Shown in pieces: positions 1 through 9,118 of a DNA stretch of 64,000 bases; positions within the stretch are counted from its first letter, which is position 1; each line of letters begins with the position of its first letter. Where the stretch lies: positions 186,001 to 250,000 of the forward strand of contig NZ_BAABIA010000003.1 of the NCBI RefSeq assembly GCF_039542385.1. Direction: 5' to 3'. Origin of the DNA: Prosthecobacter algae (GTDB taxonomy: Bacteria > Verrucomicrobiota > Verrucomicrobiia > Verrucomicrobiales > Verrucomicrobiaceae). The position numbers and the translations under genes are program-made. The notes under the pieces were generated by a model that was not told the DNA's origin, ran no database searches, and was given only the letters and a program-made list of their open reading frames with translations.

Positions 1-2
1 TG

Positions 3-872
3 CAAAAGGCCTTTGCGGTGATCGCCCAGGCCTGTGCCACCCCCGTTCCAGTGCTGCTGACTGGGCAGCCGGGCACGGGAAAAACGCTGGCCGCCGAGGT
101 CATCGCAGCCCAGAGCGGCCCTCGGACCCTGGTGATCTTCCGCAGCGATGAATGGCCCGCGGAGCAGGCCGGAGCCATGCTGAGCCAGTGTCTGGAAAAA
201 TCGAAAGGTGGCACCTTGCTGATTGAGGAAGTCGGTGCTCTCTCACTGCCGCTCCAGGCCACGCTCTGCCGCGCCATGAGCATGGGAGAGCAAAGGGTGC
301 TGGCCACGAGTTCCCTGCCTTTGTTGGAATTCATCCATCAAGGGCGATTCCGGGAAGATCTGTATTATTTGCTCAGTGTCCTGCATGTAGCGATCCCGCC
401 CCTGGCCGGTCGCACAGGCGATCTGCCTGCATTGGCGGCAGCCCTGCTGAAGCGGGCGGCTCCAGACCGGGATCTGCCGCTGTCGCAGGAGGCCATGGCG
501 GCCCTGAAAGGATACGAGTGGCCAGGAAACGTGCGGGAGTTGGTGACTGCGATGCAGCATGTCGTGGCGGTTTGTGCCACCTCGCCCGTGTTACCGCGTC
601 ATCTGCCCGAGGCCATTGTCAACACGGCCCAGGAAAGCAGCCATCTGGACCAGGCGCTGAACCGTGCACTGGTGGCATGGCTGGATCAAAAACTGACCTG
701 CGCGGAGGCCCTGATCCCGGATTACGACACCCTGCTGGCCCAGATTGAAAAACCACTGCTGGCCGAGCTGCTGGCACGGTTTGAAGACAAACCAACTCGC
801 CTGGCTGCCGCGCTGAACATGAACCGTGCGACTCTGCGCCGGAAGCTGCGTGAACTGCTGGGCAAAGAATAA
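3..872 (+). CDS. AAA+ regulator of sigma-54-activator type lacking the GAFTGA loop, Fis-type HTH (5' partial)
   Basis: The frame is open to the left edge, so the N-terminus lies outside; a GTG at 18 is internal. The visible part has a Walker A GQPGTGKT (residues 21-28 of the part seen), a Walker B-like GGTLLIEEVG near residue 75, the FREDLYYLL segment typical of sigma-54 activators, and a C-terminal Fis-like helix-turn-helix (LAAALNMNRATLRRKLREL). Between Walker A and B only about 45 residues are present and the GAFTGA loop that contacts sigma-54 is missing, so it is probably not a classical activator. The second Walker B acid is EE rather than DE. An upstream receiver or sensor domain is possible but not visible. 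It converges on glgC with a shared terminator between them. Confidence 0.8.
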   Translation, partial: QKAFAVIAQACATPVPVLLTGQPGTGKTLAAEVIAAQSGPRTLVIFRSDEWPAEQAGAMLSQCLEKSKGGTLLIEEVGALSLPLQATLCRAMSMGEQRVLATSSLPLLEFIHQGRFREDLYYLLSVLHVAIPPLAGRTGDLPALAAALLKRAAPDRDLPLSQEAMAALKGYEWPGNVRELVTAMQHVVAVCATSPVLPRHLPEAIVNTAQESSHLDQALNRALVAWLDQKLTCAEALIPDYDTLLAQIEKPLLAELLARFEDKPTRLAAALNMNRATLRRKLRELLGKE

Positions 873-876
873 AGAA

Positions 877-906
877 GCCTCCCGCTTCCACCAAGGAAAC
901 GGGAGG
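877..906. terminator. Hairpin between convergent genes
   Basis: GCCTCCCG (877-884) pairs with CGGGAGGC (899-906). After one mismatch the stem continues as TTCC/GGAA. It lies between the stop of the AAA+ regulator and the stop of glgC and could serve both strands. There is no long T-run. Confidence 0.55.
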
Positions 907-926
907 CCAGAGGAAATATTCGGACG

Positions 927-2225
927 TCAGATCCAGGTCCCGGCAGGGATGACGGTATCTTTTGGAATCACCACGATGCCATCGCGGATGTAGAACAGGT
1001 CGCTGTCCATGTTGTCCGGCTTGCCTTCGGGAGTGATGACCACGTTGTCTCCAACGTGGACGTTTTTGTCGAGGATGACTTTCTCGATGCGGCAGTTCCG
1101 GCCGATGCCAGGTGCGGGCTTGCTTTGATCCGTGCCCGCAGCGCCAGCATAGTAGTCGGCTCCCATGATGATGGTGTCACGGATGGTGGTGCCCGTTTCG
1201 ATGATGGAACGAAGGCCGATGACAGCCGTTTCGACGTGAGCATCCGTGATGATGCAGCCATCGGAAATGAGGGCTTCGCGAATGACGGCACCATTAATTT
1301 TGGTGGCAGGCAGGAACCGGGCGTGGGTGAAGATGGGCGCCGAGGAATCAAAGAAATCGTACTGGGGCACCAGCTTGCAGAGGTCCAGGTTCGCGTGGAA
1401 GAAGCTGCGGATCGTACCGATGTCCTCCCAGTAGCCCTGGAAGTTAAAGGAGTGAACCTTGTACTTCTTCAGCGCGGCTGGGATGATGTGCTTGCCGAAA
1501 TCCATGCAATCATTGTCCAAGCTCTCAATGAGAGCCTTGCGATTGAAGACATAGATGCCCATGGAAGCCTGGTAACGAGCCTCATCCGACGGCAAGCCGA
1601 GTTCCTTGAGCGTTTCGTCGGGCATGCGCAGGGCCTCCAGCACCGCAGGGTCTTTGGGCTTTTCAACGAACTCATGGATGCGACCGGAAGTATCCGCCTT
1701 CATGATGCCAAAGCCCGTAGCGTCCTGAGCATTCACGGGGAGGGTGGCGATGGTCAATTCAGCCCCGCTCATGAGGTGCTGATCCATCACTTTGCGGAAG
1801 TCCATGCGATAGAGCTGGTCGCCGCTGAGAATGAGGAAGTATTCATGGTCCCCTTCCAGGAAGTAGCGCAAGTTTTGACGCACCGCATCGGCCGTGCCCT
1901 GATACCAGCGTTCGCCCTGCGGGGTCTGCTGAGCAGCAAGCACTTCAATGAACCCACGGCTGAACTGGTCGAACTTGTAGGTGCGAGCGATGTGGCGGTT
2001 CAGGGAGGCGCTGTTGTACTGCGTGAGCACATAGACTTGGCGCACGCCAGAGTTGATGCAGTTGCTGATAGGAATGTCCACCAGACGATATTTACCAGCC
2101 AGAGGCACCGCAGGTTTAGCACGGTCCTTGGTCAACGGGAAAAGGCGGGTTCCCGCCCCCCCACCCATGACGATGGCCAAGGTGGAACGCCGGAGGAGAG
2201 CATCGGTTTCGATTCGTGTGGGCAT
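927..2225 (-). CDS. glgC: Glucose-1-phosphate adenylyltransferase (ADP-glucose pyrophosphorylase)
   Basis: It makes ADP-glucose from glucose-1-phosphate and ATP, the committed step of bacterial glycogen synthesis. The 432-residue protein starts MPTRIETDALLRR and carries the nucleotide-binding GGGAGTRLFPLT near residue 20, the FVEKP sugar-phosphate loop, GYWEDIGT, and a C-terminal left-handed beta-helix that carries allosteric regulation in the family. The frame stays open to an ATG at 2318, but family alignment favours the ATG at 2225, whose leader has no Shine-Dalgarno sequence. Length is normal for GlgC. No other glycogen gene is adjacent; the divergent neighbour is a cytochrome-like protein. 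Confidence 0.95.
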   Translation of the reverse strand: MPTRIETDALLRRSTLAIVMGGGAGTRLFPLTKDRAKPAVPLAGKYRLVDIPISNCINSGVRQVYVLTQYNSASLNRHIARTYKFDQFSRGFIEVLAAQQTPQGERWYQGTADAVRQNLRYFLEGDHEYFLILSGDQLYRMDFRKVMDQHLMSGAELTIATLPVNAQDATGFGIMKADTSGRIHEFVEKPKDPAVLEALRMPDETLKELGLPSDEARYQASMGIYVFNRKALIESLDNDCMDFGKHIIPAALKKYKVHSFNFQGYWEDIGTIRSFFHANLDLCKLVPQYDFFDSSAPIFTHARFLPATKINGAVIREALISDGCIITDAHVETAVIGLRSIIETGTTIRDTIIMGADYYAGAAGTDQSKPAPGIGRNCRIEKVILDKNVHVGDNVVITPEGKPDNMDSDLFYIRDGIVVIPKDTVIPAGTWI

Positions 2226-2348
2226 GAGGGTCGGTAAGTTACAGTCAGTTTTCCTTGAAACAAGACGCTGAGGCAAGCGTTTCTCTCGCGCCAGATGCAG
2301 GTATTCCGCAGGTTTCATCGTGCATTCAGCCCAACCAACCCAAATCGT

Positions 2349-3317
2349 ATGTCTTTCGCTACGCTTCGTTTATCCATCTTTGCGCTCGCCGCTGCCGGTG
2401 CCGCCTCATCGTTGTCCGCCGCAGTGAACTTCGAGAAGCAAATTCTCCCGGTGCTGGAGGCCAAGTGCCTGGGGTGCCACAAGGCGGCCTTCATGGAAGA
2501 TGGCAAGCTGAAGAAACCCAAGGCTGATCTCCGCCTGGATGCAGCCTGGGCCATGCTGAAAGGGGCAGAAAGCGGACCTGCACTGGTGCCAGGCAACCTG
2601 GCCAAAAGCTACATGTACGAAGTCGTCAACCTGCCCAAAGATGATGACATGTTCATGCCCCCCAAGGGCGAGCCCATGACGGCGGATGAAATCAAGCTGC
2701 TGAAGGAGTGGATCGAAGGCGGAGCCGACTTTGGCGGCTGGAAGGGTAATATGGAAGGGGCCCCTAAAGAAGCCGAGCCCGCCAAAGCCGCTGTGGTGAA
2801 GGTGCGCGAGCACGAGACCTTTTATACCAAGCTCCAGGAGGGCCTGAAGCCAGCCGAAGCTGCGGCCATAGACAAAGCTAAAGCTGGCGGTGCCCAGATC
2901 GCCACCCTGAAAGCGGACAGTCCGCTGCTGCGGGCAGACTTTCTCACCGGGGTCTCCAAATGCACGGATGAAACCGTCACCGTTTTGCTGCCCATCAAGG
3001 AACAAGTCGCCCAACTGGACCTTGGCCGCACGGCCATCAGTGATGCCGCCCTGCAGACCGTGGCACAGTTCCCAAGGCTGGCCTCACTGGACCTGCGCCA
3101 GACCAAGATCACCGATGCAGGCCTGCAATCCCTCTCCGGCCTGAAGAACCTGCAAAACCTGAACCTCTTTGGCACGGCCATCACGGACGCCGGAGTCCAG
3201 CACCTCACCACTCTCAAGTCGCTCAAGACGGTCTCCCTTTACCAGACCCAGGCCACCGCAGCCGGAGTGAAGGCCCTGACCGACGCCGTTCCTGGCGTCA
3301 AGGTCACCTTGAAATAG
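2349..3317 (+). CDS. Exported planctomycete-type cytochrome c domain protein with leucine-rich repeats
   Basis: This 322-residue protein has a clear signal peptide (MSFATLRLSIFALAAAGAASS), then the planctomycete cytochrome c-like module with one heme motif CLGCH in ILPVLEAKCLGCHK, and a C-terminal half of four or five short leucine-rich repeats of the ITDAGLQ type. The combination is common in Planctomycetes and Verrucomicrobia and unusual elsewhere. It is probably periplasmic or surface-exposed, as a redox or protein-binding factor; the partner is unknown. The start at 2349 is chosen because the signal peptide begins there; an upstream in-frame ATG at 2295 adds only non-signal sequence. A strong terminator follows. 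Confidence 0.88.
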   Translation: MSFATLRLSIFALAAAGAASSLSAAVNFEKQILPVLEAKCLGCHKAAFMEDGKLKKPKADLRLDAAWAMLKGAESGPALVPGNLAKSYMYEVVNLPKDDDMFMPPKGEPMTADEIKLLKEWIEGGADFGGWKGNMEGAPKEAEPAKAAVVKVREHETFYTKLQEGLKPAEAAAIDKAKAGGAQIATLKADSPLLRADFLTGVSKCTDETVTVLLPIKEQVAQLDLGRTAISDAALQTVAQFPRLASLDLRQTKITDAGLQSLSGLKNLQNLNLFGTAITDAGVQHLTTLKSLKTVSLYQTQATAAGVKALTDAVPGVKVTLK

Positions 3318-3340
3318 CAGACACCTAGAAAGCCTCACGC

Positions 3341-3375
3341 CCCCTTTGACGCTTCATCGCGCAAAGGGGTTTTTT
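3341..3375 (+). terminator. Intrinsic terminator
   Basis: CCCCTTTG (3341-3348) pairs with CAAAGGGG (3362-3369), followed directly by six T. It ends the cytochrome/LRR gene. Confidence 0.85.
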
Positions 3376-3474
3376 GCGTTTGAGGGGCTCATAGTCCTGG
3401 CGGCCTTCCCCTCTGGACAATCCCGATGGCACACGCCACTGTCCTTTCTAAACCAACCTTTTTCCACCACGACT

Positions 3475-3927
3475 ATGCCCATCGCCCAACAGCTCACTGA
3501 AGACATGAAGACCGCCATGAAGGCGAAAGATACCGTGACCCTGAACGTGGTGCGCGGCCTGAAGTCGGCGATCAAGTACGCCGCCATTGAGAAATTTGGG
3601 GCCGAAGGCGAACTGGAAGACACCGACGCCATCGCCGTGATCCGCAAGGAGCTCAAAAAACGCCAGGACTCCGTGACCAGCTACGAAGCCGGCGGCCGCC
3701 CTGACCTCGCTGAAACTGAAAAGGCCGAAATCGTCGTGCTGGAAAAATACCTCCCCGCCGCCATGAGTGCCGACGAGATGGAAAAGCTGGTCAACAGCGT
3801 GATCCTGGAACTGGGAGCCACCTCCAAAAAAGACATGGGTGCTGTGATGAAACTGCTGGGCGAACGCGCCGCTGGCCGTGCCGATAACCGCGCCCTCTCC
3901 GCCGAAGTGGCGAAGAGACTGCAGTAG
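3475..3927 (+). CDS. GatB/YqeY domain-containing protein
   Basis: The 150-residue protein begins MPIAQQLTEDMKTAMKAKD and matches the YqeY family along its full length: helical N-terminal half with LNVVRGLKSAIKY and VIRKELKKRQDSV, and a C-terminal GatB/YqeY-type tail (KKDMGAVMKLLGERAAGRADNRALSAEV). The tail in GatB contacts tRNA; freestanding YqeY proteins are thought to act near tRNA-dependent amidation, but the exact role is unsettled. The start at 3475 fits family length; an open frame upstream to 3346 overlaps the terminator and is not coding. No SD is visible. Confidence 0.92.
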   Translation: MPIAQQLTEDMKTAMKAKDTVTLNVVRGLKSAIKYAAIEKFGAEGELEDTDAIAVIRKELKKRQDSVTSYEAGGRPDLAETEKAEIVVLEKYLPAAMSADEMEKLVNSVILELGATSKKDMGAVMKLLGERAAGRADNRALSAEVAKRLQ

Positions 3928-3942
3928 TCACTTTATTTTCGA

Positions 3943-5436
3943 CTAAGCCCCTTTGGTCCGCTCCAGCGCACGGTTCCAGCCTGAAAGGAGCTTCTTGCGT
4001 TGGGCGGCTTTCATTGTGGGTTCAAAGCGGCGTTCGGTCTGCCATTGAGTGGCGATTTCGGCCTGGTTTTTCCAGAAGCCGGTACCGAGGCCGGCGAGGT
4101 AGGCTGCGCCTAAAGCGGTGGTCTCCGTGACTACGGGACGCACGACGGGCACGCCCAAGAGATCGGCCTGAAACTGCATCATGAGGTTGTTGTTGCTGGC
4201 CCCACCATCCACACGCAGCTCTCGCAGTTTCACCCCTGCATCGGCCTGCATGGCGTGAAGAATATCCGTCACTTGATAAGCGATGCCTTCCAGGGCCGCG
4301 CGGGCGATGTGGGCCTTGGTGGTGCCACGGGTGATGCCACACATGAGGCCGCGCGCATACTGATCCCAATGGGGTGCGCCGAGACCTGCAAAGGCAGGCA
4401 CGAGATAGACACCGCCTGCATCGGGAACCTGGGCCGCCAAAGCTTCCACCTCCGAGGATTTTTTGATGATGCCCAGCCCATCGCGCAGCCACTGCACCAC
4501 GGCACCCGCGATGAAGACACTGCCCTCCACCGCGTACTCCAGCTCCCCATCGCCCAACTGCCAGGCCACGGTGGTGAGGAGGTTGTTGCCAGAAGCAATG
4601 CGCTTCGTACCCGTATGCATGAGCATGAAGCAACCGGTGCCATAGGTGTTCTTCACCATACCTGGGGTGGTGCACACTTGCCCAAACAAGGCCGCCTGCT
4701 GATCCCCCGCAATGCCGGCGATGGGAATGTTACCGCCTAACAAAGAAGTCTCACCAAAGATGCCACTGGAGGGAAGCACCTTGGGCAAGGTGGAAGCAGG
4801 CACGCCAAAGAGCTTCATCAGCTCTGCATCCCAGCCACCTTGGGTGATGTCATAGAGCATGGTGCGCGAGGCATTGCTAACATCCGTGGCATGCACCTGG
4901 CCGCCGGTCAGATTCCACAGCAGCCAGGAATCCACGGTTCCAAAAGCCAGGTCGCCCACCTTGGCCAGTTCCTTGGTCTCAGGCACATGCTTGAGCATCC
5001 AGTTCATCTTGGTCGCTGAGAAGTAGGCATCCACCACCAGACCGGTTTTATGCCGGATCATGGACTCCGCGCCTTTGGCCTTCAGCTTGTCACAAAAGGC
5101 TGCAGTGCGGCGGTCCTGCCAGACGATGGCTTTGCCCACAGGCTTGCCCGTTTTCTTGTTCCAGGCAACGGTGGTTTCCCGCTGATTGGTGATGCCGATG
5201 GCGGCGATGTCTTTGCCTTTGGCCTTCGCCTTTTTCAGGACTTCCTTCATCGTTCGAAGCTGGGTGCTCCAGATCTCCGCCGCATCATGCTCCACCCAGC
5301 CGGGTTGTGGATAATGTTGGGTGAATTCCTTCTGTGCCGTGGCGATGACCTTGCCCTTCTTATCAAACAGAATGCTGCGGCTGCTGGTGGTCCCTTGATC
5401 GAGCGCGAGGATGTATTTCATGCCCCGATTGTTCAT
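3943..5436 (-). CDS. glpK: Glycerol kinase
   Basis: Phosphorylates glycerol to glycerol-3-phosphate with ATP. The protein of about 497 residues has the FGGY-family start [18 protein letters not shown], the family signature region [18 protein letters not shown], and the C-terminal [19 protein letters not shown]. All blocks are intact and length is normal. Two starts are possible, 5436 (MNNRGMKYI) and 5421 (MKYILALDQ); neither has an SD. No glycerol facilitator or glycerol-3-phosphate dehydrogenase adjoins it, so the pathway is dispersed. A glycerophosphodiesterase at 24.8 kb would feed the same pool but is not linked. Confidence 0.96.
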   Translation of the reverse strand: MNNRGMKYILALDQGTTSSRSILFDKKGKVIATAQKEFTQHYPQPGWVEHDAAEIWSTQLRTMKEVLKKAKAKGKDIAAIGITNQRETTVAWNKKTGKPVGKAIVWQDRRTAAFCDKLKAKGAESMIRHKTGLVVDAYFSATKMNWMLKHVPETKELAKVGDLAFGTVDSWLLWNLTGGQVHATDVSNASRTMLYDITQGGWDAELMKLFGVPASTLPKVLPSSGIFGETSLLGGNIPIAGIAGDQQAALFGQVCTTPGMVKNTYGTGCFMLMHTGTKRIASGNNLLTTVAWQLGDGELEYAVEGSVFIAGAVVQWLRDGLGIIKKSSEVEALAAQVPDAGGVYLVPAFAGLGAPHWDQYARGLMCGITRGTTKAHIARAALEGIAYQVTDILHAMQADAGVKLRELRVDGGASNNNLMMQFQADLLGVPVVRPVVTETTALGAAYLAGLGTGFWKNQAEIATQWQTERRFEPTMKAAQRKKLLSGWNRALERTKGA

Positions 5437-5502
5437 ATCGGAGGCATGGGGTCAAGCCGTCAAAGGCAGGGAAAAGCAAGAATGTCTCCTCCATTTCCAA
5501 GT

Positions 5503-6399
5503 CTAACCAACGGAGCAAATTGCCACCGCCTGTTTCAGCGAGGCTAGCTTGTCCGGCTTCTTCGGGATGAACTCCTGCCCCAGATAACCGGTGTAACCCG
5601 TGTCCTGGATCGCCTTGATGATGGCGGGGTAATGCAGCTCCTGGGTGTCATCGATCTCTGCGCGCCCGGGGACACCTCCCGTATGATAATGGGCAAAGTG
5701 CGCGTGGTGTTTGCGGATGGTGGCGATGACATCGCCCTCCATGATCTGCATGTGATAGATGTCGTAGAGCAGCTTGAAATGCGGTGAGCCCAGCTTCTCG
5801 CACAGGGCCACGCCCCAGGCGCTGTGGTCGCACATGTAGTCGGGGTGGTTCACCTTGCTGTTGAGCAACTCCATCACCAGCGTGACGCCCAGCTTTTCGC
5901 AGAGAGGGAGCAGGCGCTTCAGGCCGATGGCACAGTTTTCCAGGCCTTGTTCATCGCTCAGGCTATCGCGGTTGCCGCTGAAGCAGATCACCTGCTTGAA
6001 GCCCGCCTCCGCACTGGTCTTCAAAAGCGGCTCATAGGCCTGCACCAGCAGGGCGTGGTTTTCCAGGCGGTTAAAGCCATGAGGAATGCTGCCGATCTTT
6101 TTGTTATCCGGCCCCATCGCCGTGGGAAAGCTGACCATGGCGCAGTGCAGGCCGTGTTTCTTCAGCGTCTCAAAGTCCGGCGGGTCCAGCAGCTCGATGG
6201 ACACCAGCCCGATCTCCTTCGCCGCCTGGCACATCGTCTCCAGCGGGATGTCCTTGTAGCACCACTTGCAGACCGAGTGCTTCACCTTTCCAGCGCCGGC
6301 CTCCGCCGCCCAAGCCTGATCCTTCAACATTGCCACCACCGCAGCGACACCGAGGGAGCGATTCAAAAACTGACGACGTGGAAGAGGGGCGGGATTCAT
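5503..6399 (-). CDS. Tat-exported TIM-barrel protein, hydroxypyruvate isomerase-like
   Basis: The 298-residue protein starts with a twin-arginine signal (PRRQFLNRSLGVAAVVAML) followed by a xylose-isomerase-like TIM barrel. The C-terminal part (VMELLNSKVNHPDYM, LLYDIYHMQIMEGDV, HYHTGGVPGRAEID, YLGQEFIPKK) closely follows the hydroxypyruvate isomerase family and includes the Glu, Asp and His expected to bind metal. Exported members are common in Verrucomicrobia and Planctomycetes, where they probably act on periplasmic sugars; the substrate is unknown. The start at 6399 places the Tat motif at the N-terminus; an open frame to 6468 is ignored. It lies 70 bases after the sugar dehydrogenase on the same strand, a possible operon. 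Confidence 0.88.
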   Translation of the reverse strand: MNPAPLPRRQFLNRSLGVAAVVAMLKDQAWAAEAGAGKVKHSVCKWCYKDIPLETMCQAAKEIGLVSIELLDPPDFETLKKHGLHCAMVSFPTAMGPDNKKIGSIPHGFNRLENHALLVQAYEPLLKTSAEAGFKQVICFSGNRDSLSDEQGLENCAIGLKRLLPLCEKLGVTLVMELLNSKVNHPDYMCDHSAWGVALCEKLGSPHFKLLYDIYHMQIMEGDVIATIRKHHAHFAHYHTGGVPGRAEIDDTQELHYPAIIKAIQDTGYTGYLGQEFIPKKPDKLASLKQAVAICSVG

Positions 6400-6469
6400 G
6401 ATCTGGCAGTTATAACGATGTCCGGCCGCGCATTCCAAGCACGGAATCAACCCGCCGCCTGATTCCATG

Positions 6470-9013
6470 TCAAAACGAGCGGATCACATTCAGCCGGACG
6501 AAGCGGCGAGCCTTCACGGCGGCGGACAAGTTTTCGCGGACGGTGACAAGGCGCAGGGTGCCGGTGATGACGGTGTCTGACTGGACCGATCCGCCGTTGC
6601 TGCCCTGAGCGCCATTGCCGGCGAGACTGGTGGCGATGGTGGTCCAGGTGACCAGATCAGGGCTGGTCTGGAGCTGGTAGGTCAGGTCCGTGGCGGCGCT
6701 GTCCCGCCGGAAAGTGAGGGTATGCACCGTGCTGCCGCCGGTTCCGGGGGCTGTGGAGATCGTGAAGCCATCGTCAGCGTCCGCATGGGTGGGGCCCAGG
6801 CCATAGGCGTATTCGTGTAGGTTGGAGATGCCGTCCTGGTCCGGGTCAGCGGCATCATCCAGGTAAAAGCCTATGGGCTCATCAGGAAAGTAGGTGGTCA
6901 GCCAGTTTTCGCGATGGCTGGGTGGAGGAGTCCCTGTGGCATAGTGAATGACCATGCGCGGGCGCTGAGAGGAGGAGTTGGAATTGCGGCTGGTGAAACG
7001 GCGTGCCACGAGGGTCTCATTCTCGGGGCCTCGCAGACACCAGCCGAAGTTGGTAGCCGGAGTTTCGATCCAGGAATTCACATCTTCGACCAGTTGGGCG
7101 CTGCTCATCGTCACGGTCCCGGTATTGGAGATTGTGATCGTCGCGGAGGGGGTGCTGGCAAAGTCTCCACCTGGAGTTGTCCAGGCCGTGCCTGTGGGGG
7201 GGGCACCAACGACGGCAACCTGCCGCAACTGCCAGGTGGCGTCTCCCACGGCTGCTTCGATGCCATAACCTGGGCCTGGATTTTGGGAATCAGAAGAGGA
7301 GGTTCCTTCGCCCCAGGCGGCGCTGGCTTTGTGAAGTGAGAAGGCACCGGGGACAGCTGACTGCGCCTGCTGATTCGCAAATAGGATGACACTGGCGCTG
7401 GTAACAAACGCCCCTGCTGGCAGCGTGCTGTCGTTGACAGGAAAAGAGAGGAAAGCGCGGCGTATTCCAGTGATGCTAGCCGATCCGGCAAAGAAGTGGG
7501 AGCCGGAGCCGTTACTGAATTCACTTTCTGAAAAAAGGGTCGTGTCTTTGATGGTTGAGGCCGTGTTGAGAGTCACGCTGCCGGTGCTGGGCAAGGGCAT
7601 GATTTTGTAGATCCCACCCGTGGGCCGTCCTTCGCTTTGCTGGGTGACTCCGGCAGTTTCTTTGGTGCCGATGTAGAGCTCCCCGGACTCATCCTGCCCC
7701 AGGCATTGGACACGCAGAGGGAACGGATTCCCACCCATGAGCGGAAGTGACTCCGTGAGGGTGAAAACGCCGCTGTCCGGCGCGGTTTCCTCTAGTCCCA
7801 TGAGGCGGCCTGCCGCACTGCCAAAGGTGGCTCCGTAATCGGCGAAGACATACTTGCCCACCATCGCTGGAATAGCGGTGCCGCGATAGACGTAGCCTCC
7901 TGTGATGGAGAGGCCTAGCTCTGGCAGAAGAATCGCGGGATCAGAGCCCGGGTGCTTGTATTGCGCGACTGGATCGATCGGGGATGCCGGAGCGATGCCG
8001 TTGGTCGCCATGAGCGGATCAAACACGAAGGTGCCTTCCCGGTAGCGCCAGCCATAGTTGCCACCCTTGGTGATCAGGTTCACCTCCTCCACCTTGCCCT
8101 GGCCCACATCGCCACAAAACAGCCGCCCGGTTCCACCTGCGAGATTGTCGAAGGAAAAGCGCCAGGGATTTCGCATTCCATAAGCGTAGATCTCCGGGCG
8201 TATCGGGCCATCCAGGGCATTGTCTGCGAAGTCCTGCTGGGCATCGATGAAGGGATTGTCCTGCGGGATGCCATATTGTCCACCGGGTCCGTTTGTGCCG
8301 AGGGGATCGATACGCAGAATCTTGCCCAGCAAGGTCCGCCGGTCCTGGCCGTTGCCGAGGATGCCGTTAGGCCGTGGATTGGTGCTGCTGCCTCCGGTGT
8401 GCCCTGCATTGTTGTCATTGGCGCTGCCGCCATCTCCGCTACCGATATAGAGCAGGCCATCGGGACCAAACTCGATCTGACCACCGTTGTGATTGAACTG
8501 GGGTTGTCCATAGGTCAGCAGAATGCGTTCGCTGGCAGGATCAGCCACATTCGGATCATTGGCCGAGACTCGGAACTCTGAGATGACCGTCACACAATCC
8601 TGCGGTGTGGTTGGGTTAGTCGTCGGAGTGGTGGGTAACGCCGTGTAGTTCACGTAAAAGCGACGGTAACCGGGGGCCAGAGGCTCGTCAAAATCCGGAT
8701 GGAAAGCCATACCTAACAGGCCGCGTTCTGAGTAAGACGCCAGGTTGGTTGGGTGAACATAAACTTTGGCCAATCCCGCATCGGAAAGATCCAGGAAAGG
8801 TGTGGGCATGAGCATACCACGCTGGAAAAGATGAATCTTTCCCGGCTGGTCACAGATGAAGAGACGCCCACTGCCATCCTTGGCCGCCGTGATGTTGGTG
8901 GGAGAATGGATTTGTTGAAGACAAACCGGCTTCATGTACAAGGCCGGAAAAGCCCCGTGGCCCAGCAGGGGCAAAGCAAACAACAGGGCAATGAGGCAGC
9001 GCAGGGCGTTCAT
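6470..9013 (-). CDS. Secreted glucose/sorbosone dehydrogenase-type beta-propeller with DNRLRE-like and Ca-binding-like C-terminal modules
   Basis: The 847-residue protein has a signal peptide (MNALRCLIALLFALPLLGHG), then a six-bladed sugar-dehydrogenase propeller to about residue 470 (NHNGGQIEFGPDGLLYIGSGDGG, YAYGMRNPWRFSFD, GDVGQGKVEEVN, GGNYGWRYREG). The family oxidises aldoses with PQQ. Residues 480-690 look like a DNRLRE-type beta domain (AFLSFPVNDSTLPAGAFVTSA), and the tail holds DPDQDGISNLHEYAYGLGP, a Ca-binding-like motif frequent in verrucomicrobial secreted proteins. The start at 9013 puts the signal peptide first. It probably works outside the cell on polysaccharide-derived sugars together with the downstream isomerase-like protein; this is inference. 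Confidence 0.88.
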   Translation of the reverse strand: MNALRCLIALLFALPLLGHGAFPALYMKPVCLQQIHSPTNITAAKDGSGRLFICDQPGKIHLFQRGMLMPTPFLDLSDAGLAKVYVHPTNLASYSERGLLGMAFHPDFDEPLAPGYRRFYVNYTALPTTPTTNPTTPQDCVTVISEFRVSANDPNVADPASERILLTYGQPQFNHNGGQIEFGPDGLLYIGSGDGGSANDNNAGHTGGSSTNPRPNGILGNGQDRRTLLGKILRIDPLGTNGPGGQYGIPQDNPFIDAQQDFADNALDGPIRPEIYAYGMRNPWRFSFDNLAGGTGRLFCGDVGQGKVEEVNLITKGGNYGWRYREGTFVFDPLMATNGIAPASPIDPVAQYKHPGSDPAILLPELGLSITGGYVYRGTAIPAMVGKYVFADYGATFGSAAGRLMGLEETAPDSGVFTLTESLPLMGGNPFPLRVQCLGQDESGELYIGTKETAGVTQQSEGRPTGGIYKIMPLPSTGSVTLNTASTIKDTTLFSESEFSNGSGSHFFAGSASITGIRRAFLSFPVNDSTLPAGAFVTSASVILFANQQAQSAVPGAFSLHKASAAWGEGTSSSDSQNPGPGYGIEAAVGDATWQLRQVAVVGAPPTGTAWTTPGGDFASTPSATITISNTGTVTMSSAQLVEDVNSWIETPATNFGWCLRGPENETLVARRFTSRNSNSSSQRPRMVIHYATGTPPPSHRENWLTTYFPDEPIGFYLDDAADPDQDGISNLHEYAYGLGPTHADADDGFTISTAPGTGGSTVHTLTFRRDSAATDLTYQLQTSPDLVTWTTIATSLAGNGAQGSNGGSVQSDTVITGTLRLVTVRENLSAAVKARRFVRLNVIRSF

Positions 9014-9118
9014 GATCACGGGCTTGGGAGCAGACCTCATTCCACCAGAAAGAGATCGTTGGCACAAGCAAAACTCCGTGACGGCTCAGGGTCGTGTTTT
9101 GGCGCACGGGCCAAAAGC

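Noticed and set aside
1056..2237. 393-codon plus-strand frame
   Set aside because: Antisense shadow of glgC.
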